NCBI GenBank assembly: GCA_019055375.1 | Contig: JAHQIW010004619.1 | Location: 310,001 to 374,000, forward strand | Direction of reading: 5' to 3' | DNA length: 64,000 bases | From: Parelaphostrongylus tenuis | Taxonomy: Eukaryota; Nematoda; Chromadorea; Rhabditida; Metastrongylidae | Shown here: positions 1 to 10,500 of the stretch, one piece after another | Position numbering within the stretch: position 1 is the stretch's first letter | Layout: the number at the start of each line of letters is the position of its first letter | Translations under genes and position numbers: made by a program | The notes under the pieces: model-generated | Told to the model about the DNA's origin: nothing | Databases searched by the model: none | The model's input: only the letters and a program-made list of their open reading frames with translations

Positions 1-967
1 CTAAGCAGTGAAATGTGTGCAAAAATAGAGATATTCAATGGAACCTGTGCAAACAACAGATGATTGACTAATTAAACAAGAACGCCGCTTCTTCTCAAAG
101 ATCCATTTAGAACATTAAAAACGTCTAGTGACTTTTCAAATGAGCGCTTTTTTGCAAACAGAGAATTGTACACTTATCAGAATCAATCAAATTTACTTAT
201 TTACGTCTGCATCTCTCCGTTTACGTCACATCCAACTCCATCCGATAGGTGGTACTACGAGTGGTAGTGGAGGCTGTGGTGGCGGTAATAGAGATCCTGG
301 TCGTACTGCCCATCGGCCACGTCCACCTCCACCATCACCCCATCCCATTAATCCACCACCATTGTGCCACCCGTCGAAGTCCTCTCCATTACGTTCCCAA
401 GAGCTTTGTTGCCAGGAATCGAATGGACGACCTACCACTATACGACGAGGAGTCTGCCGAATAGCAGTACTACCTAAACGCTCAACTCTTCAATGGATTC
501 TAAATTTCTTTAGCTAGAGTACATTCGAAAAATACCTTAACAGATGAGAGCGTGAGGCTTCTGTTATCAAAATCAATCAGGCATTTGATCTTTATCACAC
601 TGACTCTGATGTGGCTTGTATAGATGTAAATTTTTTCCAATGTTTTTTTTGAATGTACAAAATTTTTTCTGGAATGCCTGTTACCGTTGGCGTCGTAATT
701 TGTGGTGATGCGATAAAACTCGTTAATGAAGGTTTTGTTACAAATCACCAATGAAAAATGAATAAGGTGACAGTTTTCTAGGTCATTAAAGGCTCAACAT
801 GTGAACTCTATGAGCAATGAATTAATTATAAAAAGCCCAAGAATTTTGCGCTCAAAAGTAGACCACTACTAGGACAAAGAAGTTCTTAAGACTTCCATTC
901 ATTGATTACTGAAGCCGAGATTTACAGAAAGTCTTTCTTTCAGGTTTTTGCTCTTTACTGAGTCATA
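1..967. other. Intergenic DNA with one GC-rich open block
   Basis: Mostly AT-rich with no recognised gene. The exception is about 190-465, a GC-rich block described separately. From 500 to 967 I see no protein, RNA or repeat signal. Confidence 0.5.
249..464 (+). CDS. Possible terminal exon, unknown protein
   Basis: A GC-rich block follows a plausible acceptor (CCGATAG after a pyrimidine-rich run). In one frame it encodes a hydrophobic Val-rich start, a His-rich stretch and an acidic tail DDLPLYDEESAE before TAG. The overlapping plus frame is Gly/Pro-rich and also open. I do not recognise either product. Base composition unlike its surroundings is the main support. Confidence 0.25.
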   Translation: MVLRVVVEAVVAVIEILVVLPIGHVHLHHHPIPLIHHHCATRRSPLHYVPKSFVARNRMDDLPLYDEESAE

Positions 968-3215
968 CTGAAATAGCAATAAAAGCTCCAGAGAGCCATG
1001 GTGTCCCTATCAAGTTCATGAAAATCCTTTGTAAGCTATATAAAGATCGCACATTCAAATTATCACCACTTCTTAACGAATTTAGTAGTTGCTTTGAAGA
1101 AGAATCGACAAGGAGATGTCACGTTAGCAGGCTTTAAAAGTTGGGAGTTTGAAAGTTACCGCAAGGCGTTTTGTCACCAGAAGCAGCCGACCTGATGGAC
1201 TCACGGGAAAATTCCCCTTCCCCAGCGAACCGTCAACTCACATATGACTTGCAAAGTGCCATAGCCCAGCGATGAAAAAGGTCATAAGGAGAGAAGACCG
1301 TCGGTCATGACTGAAGCTGGGAAAGGTGGAAAGAGTAATTGCGAAACTTACCGCAATTTAGCGAGATGATTGCAATTTGCCGCCCAGACGCAACAGTTAC
1401 AGTGATGAAGAAAGACTAAGAAAAAAATTATCCACGATAATTACAAATCATTTCAAAAACAACGTCTACACGTTCACTGAAGTCATACGAAGTAATTGGA
1501 AGATGAATTTGTTGTCTCCTTATCTAAAACAACAGAATATTTTGTCGGGGGAATTTGAAGAACATCTGATCTGGAAAAGAATATACGGAGAACAACATCT
1601 GCAGAGTCTTCTATCAGTTCTTTATAACATACTGGCTCTTCTCTGTACATGTTATATGCCGGAATAACGAGTCCCTGTTCGACAAAAAACTCTCAAACAA
1701 TTTAATGCTACCAAAGGAAAGCTTCGAAAACGTGGATAACTGTCGTCTCTGCTCCCTGTCTGCCCTCTACATAATCTCACTCCAATCTTTCTGAAAAGGA
1801 TTGATAACTAGTGCAAGGACAGTCCGTCGACTTGGTAGAAACTGAAGCACTGCGGTGTCAACAGTCGGTTTATAAGGATTTCTCACAAGTCACAGAAAAA
1901 GGTTCTAAGTTTCAGCAACACTGGGGGCGCCGTGGTCGAGTGACTGTGATGCTGGCCGCAGAGCACATGGAGCTGAGTTCTGCCCCCAACTCTCTCCGGA
2001 CTCAACAACACTGCTCTATGGAAAGCCACATCCAGACTACCTCAAGACTGCAAGGAGACACGTTTAACCAGTATTCTACGGCGTTCAAGAACATGACAAA
2101 AAACTAATCGAATGCTAGAAGTAGTGGGATTCGCACAGGAAAAAACTGCAAAGACGGATCAATAAAGCGTCAAAATATAGAAAAATTTGACCCACTAAAA
2201 GCCATCATTCTAGTATAATGCTACTAGCGACGCAAGAAAAGGATTTGATAGTTGACACTAATTCTCCAAGATTATTTGATGCCACGAACCAAAATAAGAA
2301 GCTATTCTAACTTAGGATAGAACGAAACGCGAGCGAAAATCGGTGACTGACATTAACACAACTTTGTTTTGCCGATGACATCGTTCGTACAACATCGAGC
2401 TAGCCAGGAAAAACAAATGCTGCTCGACTTCGACAACGTTTGTGAAAACAATGATCTTCGAGCGAATTTCGCAAATAGAAAAAGCACTGAAAAACACGTT
2501 GTTTGAACGCCTCAGCACAATAGATTTTGCCGATGTTCCGGTTACGCCTATGCTAATCTATGTCAATCAGGAATTGACTACGACGAAGCTTAACTCTAGA
2601 GTTCAACAGGAGGAAGCTAGCGGCTTGAGGAGAGTCTAAGCATCGAGGTTATAGTGAAGAGAACTAAGAACACTAGACTCCTTTTTGAACACTTTCCCAA
2701 TTCATTCATGTAATCTGTCTTAACATATAAGCCAAAAAATGTGGTAACTTTGAAATGAAGCATGAAAAATAGCTTGGCATTTGCAAAAGTTCATTCGAAT
2801 GGTCGATCTGAGAGGCATCCCTTGATTCGCAAATGAGTGGAAGAGTTCAAAGCTTTGCCTTACGTCTACAATTTATAGTCAAAGACGCCATTTACATTAG
2901 ATGCTAAAATGATTAGATGGGTCGTATCCTGATGCGTTTTAAAGACAATCGATGGACGAGAGCCGCTACCGACTGGATTCGCCAGTTTGTCAAACGCACA
3001 ACAGAAAGGCCATCATTTCGATGGTCAAATTTCACAGCAACTACAAAAAGGGTTTCGATGTTCAATAACTTGCTGAAGTTATGAGAACACACTGGCTTAG
3101 CACCGTAGAGAGAAATGTAGGTAGTACTATCTCTTGCTCGAGTTACTCGACCATGAACTAGACGACAGGTGATGCAGCTAACGCATTCGAAAACACATGG
3201 TTGCACTGGTGCAGA
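968..3215 (+). mobile_element. Old, fragmented RTE retrotransposon (3' half)
   Basis: Segments at about 968-1120, 2330-2690 and 2780-3215 align in order with the reverse transcriptase and C-terminal part of the RTE copy at 4.2-7.5 kb. Preserved stretches include a degenerate K.LYKD...SP region, FADDIV, an SRVQQEEASGL-like run and the final LESL-like end. Stops and indels are frequent. A family B repeat (1922-2170) and unidentified DNA interrupt it. 5'-truncated and certainly dead. Confidence 0.7.
1922..2170 (+). repeat. Short repeat family B, copy 1 (tRNA-headed)
   Basis: Begins GGGGCGCCGTGGTCGAGTG (A-box-like) with a GAGCTGAGTTCTGCCC B-box-like region. It then has the family body: CAACAACACTGC, AAGGAGACACGTTTAACCAG and CGAATGCTAGAAGTAGTGGG, ending GACGGATCAATAAA. 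It is inserted in the old RTE copy. Confidence 0.7.
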
Positions 3216-3907
3216 TTATTAGCTCAGTCACACGAAATGTTAACAAGACCGTTAAATATCTCGAATAGGTCTATTAAAGTACTTAATGTGAAGTTGCTTG
3301 ATGAAGGGATAGATAGAGAAATTTACACCTAGTATAAGATTCTTTTTTCATTAATTGACAGAACGACGTTAAACTCAATGGACACCACATGAAGGTCAAG
3401 CAGAGTTCCCATTTTTTAGAGGCTTTACTCGCAAAATAGCTTTTTTTCCTTAGCTATGGAGGTAATCAGGGTGTTCCGAGACATAATTGTCCTAACTATC
3501 AATTGATTAGAAGGAGTATTGTCGTTCAGCTGATAAGGTTCATCTAGGCCATTCCTGATAGGTTATTCTTAGCTTGAACCCATTTAGCAGCGGTAAAACT
3601 GCTTTTAAATGCACATGTGCTCCGCTGGTCAAACCAACTCAGTAGGGTGCTAACTCTTCTATAAGCTCGGCGACCACTGATGACAGAGTCTCCGAGAGGA
3701 GGAAAAACCTTGGCATAGTAGATTGATATGTACCTTTTACCCAAATTATTTGACCACATAATCATATGATCATTCACTCTACTATTAATGCTTGATGAAG
3801 TTGAATTTATGTCACACTGTCATAGGATTGATCATCCTCATCCAAGGTTTTTATCCATCACTAATAACTAATCCTTCATATATACATTATACATTTATAT
3901 ATATCCT
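3216..3907. other. No recognised feature
   Basis: AT-rich DNA between the old RTE copy and an AT microsatellite. The longest open frames on either strand show no family motifs. Confidence 0.5.
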
Positions 3908-3933
3908 TTTATATATATATATATATATATATA
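3908..3933. repeat. (AT)n microsatellite
   Basis: An uninterrupted AT dinucleotide run directly beyond the 3' tail of the neighbouring family A repeat. Confidence 0.9.
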
Positions 3934-4150
3934 ACGAAAAGCTCTCGGTGTTGATCAATCCCAGAGGCTCGAGGTGGCCTCCCGCTGAACCGAGCCAGTG
4001 CTGCCTATCCTCCCAGACAAGTCTGAGACCTGCCTGGTACAAATTTACCGACCCCGGAGGGATGGATGGCTTGGTGAGCCATGAGCGCGAGATCGAACCA
4101 TTGACCTCGTGTGCAACGCAGAGCACCTCTAACCACTGCGCCACATGCGC
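3934..4150 (-). repeat. Short repeat family A, copy 1 (tRNA-derived SINE)
   Basis: On the minus strand the head reads GCGCATGTGGCGCAGTGGTT (A box) and GGTTCGATCTCGCGCTC (B box). The body is GGCTCACCAAGCCATCC, GGTCGGTAAATTTGTACC and CTTGTCTGGGAGGATAGGCA. The tail is TTGATCAACACCGAGAGC. This copy lacks the middle of the tail found in others. It abuts the 5' end of the RTE copy with only a short TA run between. Confidence 0.8.
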
Positions 4151-4210
4151 TATATATATATCCACGGACCTCCCTCTTTAGAGACCCCGCCCGGTTAGTC
4201 GTGAGGCTAC

Positions 4211-4621
4211 GTGGCGCGTCCCCAGGTGGTGGTTAGGGGAATAAACGCGAACCAAAAGCGACCGTGTGCTTCCCAGAGACGCAGGTGGATTCAGGGGACG
4301 AGCTCCCTGCTTCTGCAGCCCCGACTTGACAAAAACTCTATTTCTACGAGTCAAGTCGGCCAAAAGCCTGCAATCAAGCGGCTGGGAAGTACATGGGAGG
4401 CGGTTAGGAGTGGCCTCCAACAAATAAGCTCCTCCCGCTCCTCTGAGAGAGACTGGCAAGCTACTTGTGAGTACCCAGCCCCCACGTTTACGCGCCTGGC
4501 AAGCTATACGTTGGGTATCAAAGTGCCAAAAACAGCAACAAATATGGGCCTCATTCCCCTGACCCCGAAAGAGCCCCTGGTACGGCAGCGCCAGGTAGGA
4601 CGAGTACGGAGAGGCTGCTAA
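4211..4621 (+). CDS. RTE ORF1-like small open frame
   Basis: A 136-codon open frame precedes ORF2 by 44 bp. The product is basic and Arg/Ser-rich, with no domain I recognise. RTE elements often have a short, poorly conserved ORF1 here. It could equally be an untranslated leader that happens to be open. Confidence 0.4.
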   Translation: MARPQVVVRGINANQKRPCASQRRRWIQGTSSLLLQPRLDKNSISTSQVGQKPAIKRLGSTWEAVRSGLQQISSSRSSERDWQATCEYPAPTFTRLASYTLGIKVPKTATNMGLIPLTPKEPLVRQRQVGRVRRGC

Positions 4622-4665
4622 AATCTCAGAGCCGAACTAGGCTGCCAAGATCGAAACGGACTAAA

Positions 4666-7500
4666 ATGACGATCTGTACCTACAACGCAAGAACCCTTGC
4701 TCACCGATCCGCTGTAGAGGATCTATTGATTCAAGCAAGAAGAATAAGGTACGACGTCATTGGCCTGGCTGAGACGAGAAGGCGCCATCCTTTTCACGCT
4801 GTTTATGACACCGGAGAAGAACTGTTCCTTGGTACATGCGATCGCAGAGGTGTCGGCGGCGTTGGCGTCCTCGTCAAATCGAATTTGACCGTGAACATTG
4901 ATTCGTTCGAACAACTGACAACCCGTATCGGACGATTACGGTTGAAACGATGTGGTTCTATGCCGGCTTTGACCATCTTCGTTGCTTACGCACCAACATC
5001 AAGCTATGACGAAGACGAAGTCGAAGCGTTCTATATGGACCTCGAAAAATTCTTCAGAGAAGATCATACATTCTTCAAGGTCATTGTCGGAGATTTTAAC
5101 GCAAAAATTGGATCTAGAAGAACGTCTGAAAAACGTCACATAGGAACCCATGGACTAGAATGGAATGAACAGGGTTAGTGGCTATCTGAGTTTATCATGA
5201 CGACCCAAACCATCCATGGTAACTCGCAATTCCAAAAGCCTCTTCTCAGCGATGGACGTGGGAGTCTCCCAGCATGAGAGTACCATAACGAAATAGATCA
5301 CATCATAGTAAATCGAAGGTTTTGCTTGACCGACGTCGCTGTTGTTCCTAAGTTCTACACGGGATCAGACCATCGCCTCCTTCGCGCAACATTCCGATTT
5401 TCGAGGTGAGGAGAGAAAGCCGCTAAATTCAAACAACAAAGTCCCAGAACTACCATAAACTTGGATGTATTCAAATCATTAGTCGGCTCTTGGGAAGATA
5501 CCGCTGTCGACAACATCGACGAAGAATACGATCGACTCGTTGAATATCTTCACGTTAGCGCTATAAAAGCCGAGAGTCCTAAGGTCACGAAGAGACGCTT
5601 GTCTCCGCAGACACTCGAGCTGATACGTCAACGTGGAATCGCACGAGCTGCAGGCAACCGAAACCTTACGTCCGAACTTGCGAAACGATGCAGAGAAGCG
5701 ATAAAAGAAGACCTTAAAGAGAGAAGAGCAGCAGTTATGGCAGAAGCTGCAGAAGCTGGGAAGAGCCTTCGCAAAGCCCAGCGAGGCTTCGCCAACTATA
5801 AGACTTAGATGATTGCACTCCGATACCCTGACGGGACACTTACAGCTTCGAGAAGGGCTATGGAGAAAATCATCCACCAATACTACTCGGATCTCTTCGC
5901 TAGCCATGTCCTCTTACCGTCATATAAATTGAAAGAGGACGAATATGTCGTCCCACCGGTCCTCCCTTCGGAAATCCGACATGCTATATCGTCGGTGAAA
6001 AACAGAACAACACCCGGTCCAGACAGGATTAGACCAGAACACCTGAAGAACCTGCCGCCAGTTCTCATCAACACCCTGGCTCGGCTCTTCACTCGCTACC
6101 TGTCAGAATGCAAGGTCCCTATTCAATGGAAAACCAGCAAGACCGTATGTTGTTCAAAAAGGGAGACCTTCACGCATAGGCAATTATCGCCCAATCTGCT
6201 TGCTGTCCGTTGTCTTATAAACTCTTTACTCGAGTCATCCTAACAGGATTGACAGAACACTGGACGAAGGACAGCCATGCGAACAAGCAGGGTTCCGAAA
6301 AGGATTTAGTACCATGGACCACATCCACACGATTACAAGACTCATTGAAGTTTCACGAGAGTACAAACAACCACTCTGTCTCACTTTCATCGATCTGAAG
6401 AAAGCCTTTGATTCAGTGGAAACAGAAGCGGTTATAGAGGCTCTGGATAACCAGGGCGTCCCTACTCGGTACATAATGATCCTTCGTGAGCTTTATAAAG
6501 ATTTCACGACCAGAATATCTCCATTCTACAACAATATCACCATTGACGTAAGAAGAGGGGTTCGACAAGGCGATACAATTCGCCAAAACTATTCACTGCC
6601 ACCCTACAAAACGTCATGCGAACATTAGAATGGGACGAAATGGGAGTGAAAATTGACGGTCGACAATTAAACCATCTTCGCTTTGCTGACGATATCGTTC
6701 TCATAACACCAAACATCAGCCAAGCGGAACGAATGTTGACCGATTTCGATAACGCCTGTGGAAAGATTGGTCTTCAACTGAATCTAACGAAAACAATGTT
6801 CATGAGGAACGGATGGGTTTCATAATGCCCCATTCACGCTCAACGGAACGACAATCTCCGAATGCTCCAGTTACGTCTATCTAGGTCGTGAAATCAACAT
6901 GATGAACGACTTAGCTCCAGAGTTGAGCAGGAGGAAACGAGCGGCTTGGGGAACGTTTAAGAGCATCGAAGATGTAGTGAAGAGGACAAAGAACATCCGA
7001 CTCCGTGCCCACCTTTTCGACTCGACAATTATCCCTGCCCTGACGTATGCAGCAGAAACCTGGTCGCTACGTAAGCAGGATGAAAGATCACTTGCCGTTA
7101 TCGAACGCGCAGTCGAAAGGTCGATGCTAGGAGTATCCCGTATCTCGCAAATGAGAGAAAGGATCCGAAGTTCCGACCTACGTCAACGATCGAAAATCAG
7201 AGACGCCGTTCTACACGCCAGGATATCGAAAATAAGGTGGGCCGGACACGTGATGCGCTTCAACGACAACCGATGGACGAGAGCCGTTACCGACTGGATT
7301 TCCTCGGGACGTCAAGCGCTCTAAAGGAAGACCACTGACCCGTTGGTTCGATTTCTTCACGAAAGCGATGGAAGAAAGGTATGATGCTCAGCGAATCCCT
7401 AGAGCGAGGAGGACTCACTGGGCTACTCCTGCACGCGATAGAGAAAAATGGAAGAGTTGCTGGTACCCGCTCGAGTCACTCGACGATCAACGGGACGACA
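4666..7500 (+). pseudogene. RTE ORF2 (AP-endonuclease plus reverse transcriptase), broken
   Basis: It starts MTICTYNARTLAHRSAVEDL and keeps APE motifs: [37 protein letters not shown] and a later GSDHRLLR. The RT part has TPGPDRIRPEHLKNLP, LTFIDLKKAFDSVE, RRGVRQGDT and the catalytic LRFADDIVL. The C-terminal part has LGREINMMN and RWAGHVMRFNDNRWTRAV. Stops occur near 5176, 5272, 5407 and 5806, and frameshifts near 6150-6240, 6580, 6825 and 7303. It cannot make a full protein. The YxDD-box equivalent is FADD, as usual for RTE. Confidence 0.9.
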
Positions 7501-7526
7501 GGTGATACAGGTAATATATATATATA

Positions 7527-7588
7527 TTAACCGAAGCTCGATACATAGCATCTTTGCAAGGATGAGGCTAAGAAAAATTGATGAGAAT
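7527..7588 (-). CDS. Tyrosinase exon 18 (tentative terminal exon)
   Basis: A strong acceptor (TTTTTCTAG) lies 99 nt after exon 17. It is in the right phase and opens 20 residues ([20 protein letters not shown]) before TAA. The stop sits at the edge of an AT repeat that ends the RTE insertion. The exon may therefore be a chance reading or may have lost its original end to that insertion. Confidence 0.33.
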
Positions 7589-10500
7589 CTAGAAAAATAT
7601 GCGAAATACATTTGGTTATGGTTTGGGGTTTAAAGTCATCTGTTTTATCACGAAAATAATGCATGACTTTAATAGTAAAAATCTTACCTACTGGTCCCCT
7701 ACACATCTCTCTGAGATCCCACTGTGAATAGCACGACTGGCACGAAGACCTGCAATTTTCCAACATCCACGGATTTCTGTCACATTCTCCAAGTCGAGCC
7801 CATGAGCGACAATCCGCGTGATAGTCGTAACACGCTGTAAAGAATCGTTGATGTCATAATACTTCCCATGGGGTTCAGCAAAATGCGTCCAAAGCTAATC
7901 AGTGCTTGATAAAATCAAGCTACTCGTGGGCTAATTACATGATAAAATAATTTTTCTGTTCATGTCTTATTTGAACTGCTTACGTTGAAACCTTAATAGG
8001 TTTTAGCAATATATTTTGAGCATTTCATGAGGCGTGTTATGGTACATATACAGTACAAAACGCGATCACCGGCATTTCAGTCTCGTCAGTTGCACGGTGC
8101 TTTTCAGTTCAGTCATCTGCGTGGGAAGATATTCGTTATATAGCGGAGCCGACGCCGAAATACCTAGACTCGCCGTCAAGTAATAAAATCACCGGAGGGA
8201 CAGTGTCGTACATGCGATGGCTCAAAAACACTCGAAACGTAAGGTATGACACTCCCAATATGTTTGTTGGTTTTTGAATTTTGATTCTGTCTAGGAAGTT
8301 GGCAGCTATTTTGTGGCAAATATGACAAATTTCTGAGTAGCTCACAACGCTGGTTCGCGGCTCCGATCTTTTTGTAAGAGTTGTTCAGATTCGTATTTCA
8401 GATTATACATGAAACTTTGGGATAGCCGTTTTTGAGGTCACCAGGTTATACCGAAAGACATTCTGCAACTTTTAAAGTTCCGAGATAAGATCTGAGACAA
8501 GACTGGTTTCAGTTTCATCGCTGCGAAGAATCGGAAATTTGGTGAACACGCGGCCATAAGAAATAGGCTTCTGTCTGTATTGAACGGAATCTTTGGAAGA
8601 AAATGCAAGGATAATTCTCTTTCCGTTTCTAACTATCTTGGTTCTGTTAGTTATGACCATTTGGAAATACATAAACTGAAGAAAAAATACCAAAAGTGAT
8701 GTTAAAAAATTCTCTTACATCCATAACTGTAGTTCTGTGGCACACAATGTCCGCATGACACGCGGCAGTTACATACCATCCATTCCCACGACCTGGGACA
8801 TTCGCCAAGTAGACTCCAATGTGGACAACAAATGTTCTCGTTGTAGCATTGGTCCGCATTCTCACACACTGGACTCGGTTTCTGTGTAGTAGTCGTAACT
8901 GAAAATACAGCCCGCTGTTGATCAACCCACGCCTTCAATTCACTAGCTTACATTAATTGGGAAAAGTCGTTTTGATGTAGCTCCAATTACAGTTCCTGTT
9001 GGAGGTCAGCATCGACAAGCAAATTGCATAAACTATGTTAAATTTACTCAATTCATACATTTAAATTCACATACTATGTGAATTACAGCACCTTATCTTT
9101 TCACTTCGTTGCCTTAATACAATGAGCCATAGGGCCCACACCTGGTTTTTGCTGCCGCCTAAGGATTTTGCCTCATTATTATAGAATGTCTTTGAAAGCT
9201 GGTTAACTTGGTCCCTTCAATTCTGGAGCAACTCTACTGTATATAGTTCAGCTCTTCGTCACAGGCACTTGCCTTAATCGTTATCGATCGGACTAAGCCA
9301 CAGAGATTAAATTCAGCAGCTCAATAGCGGTTTGATGATTTCGGAGAGGTTTGAAATTTTCTTGACTATGGTGAAGTCGAACCACTAAGCAAGTAAATGC
9401 ATGCCGCAAAAACTTGGTAACTCATCTTACCAAAAAGCTTCTGTCGCTCTACACGACGTCTCATCAACACACATTCTGCGTTAAGTTAGTGAATTTGGAT
9501 GATAATGCGTAAATCTGTTCAAAATTTGCAACGCGATCATTGAAAACCGCACATACCTCTCACTCTAGTATCACCGTTATCCAGATTGTTGGAAGAAGTA
9601 CCACCGTTTCCACGGCACGTTTGAGCCCTAGTTTGACGGCATTTTCCACAAGAGTTTCTGCAGTTTTCCGCCATCCAAAGTGGATTACTCGTGCATTCTC
9701 CACTTCGAGCCCATGTCTGGCAGTGCTGATGACGATCAGAACAGTCTAGGGTATCATGCCGATCAAAACTCCGGCTTTGAAATTGATAACAAAATTGTCA
9801 ATCCTGATACTAGAAGGTAAAACGACTGAGTTGAAATTATTAGCACAGTAGCAACAAGGAGATGTTGGCAGAATTTGCTGATGAAATTTATCAAAAGGCT
9901 CTTACTACATTGCTTTTCCTGCAAAAAACGCTAATGACTAGAGTCAACTGTCAAAAAAGGCATAAAAACTGACAAAGCGGTTAAGATGGAAAACCACTGC
10001 AAAATCATTTGACAAATAAAGGATATGGGTGAGCTCTCAAGTACAAGTCAGTGATTGTTCCGGAGACTGGACGAGTACCATCCCCTGAATCGTAGGTCAT
10101 GTCAGGCTATTCTGGTAGATCCAGCTAACGACCATGAGCATCGAAGGTCATCTCTAGCTATAGTGCTATTCGTATTCACATGTGAAATGACTGCCGTAAA
10201 TACGTCAGTAATACTTATATAAATCTTTAGATGCTTATAATCTCGGTAAAAGAGCAGTCATATTCGCTGTTTCAAACTAACCGTCTACTAATCGATACTG
10301 TGGTTCACATAGTCTGCAACTGGCTTTGCACCAAATCCTCATGTAGTTAACATTTGCCGAACATTCACCCCTTTGCGCCCAAGTTGCGCAACATTCATTT
10401 TCATTGAAGCACGTTCCCTGGAATGAGAATACTCAAAACTTTATTTGTTTTTCAAGTCAGTTTCTTTCGAGACGATCACTATCTTTGCTCACTTCTCATT

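Larger units (their letters stand above)
4162..7526 (+). mobile_element. RTE-clade non-LTR retrotransposon, near full length
   Basis: The element has a 0.5 kb 5' region with a short open frame. A broken ORF2 follows, running from an AP-endonuclease through a reverse transcriptase to a basic C-terminal region. The 3' end is GACAGGTGATACAGG followed by a TA run. The 5' boundary is set by where similarity to the old copy at 43.3 kb starts (CCACGGACCTCCCTC). About 1.2 kb of its 3' part is almost identical to the copy at 53.9-55.1 kb, so the family moved recently. It lies just downstream of the minus-strand tyrosinase gene. Confidence 0.9.

Noticed and set aside
3544..3777. Minus-strand frame as the missing last tyrosinase exon beyond the RTE
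   Set aside because: No acceptor in the right phase and no ShKT or tail similarity.
5479..5907. 142-codon minus-strand frame within the RTE
   Set aside because: Antisense shadow of the RTE ORF2.
7529..7688. Extending tyrosinase exon 17 straight to the stop at 7527
   Set aside because: A near-ideal donor (GTAG|GTAAGA) lies at the end of the conserved part, and the read-through residues are AT-biased with no domain.
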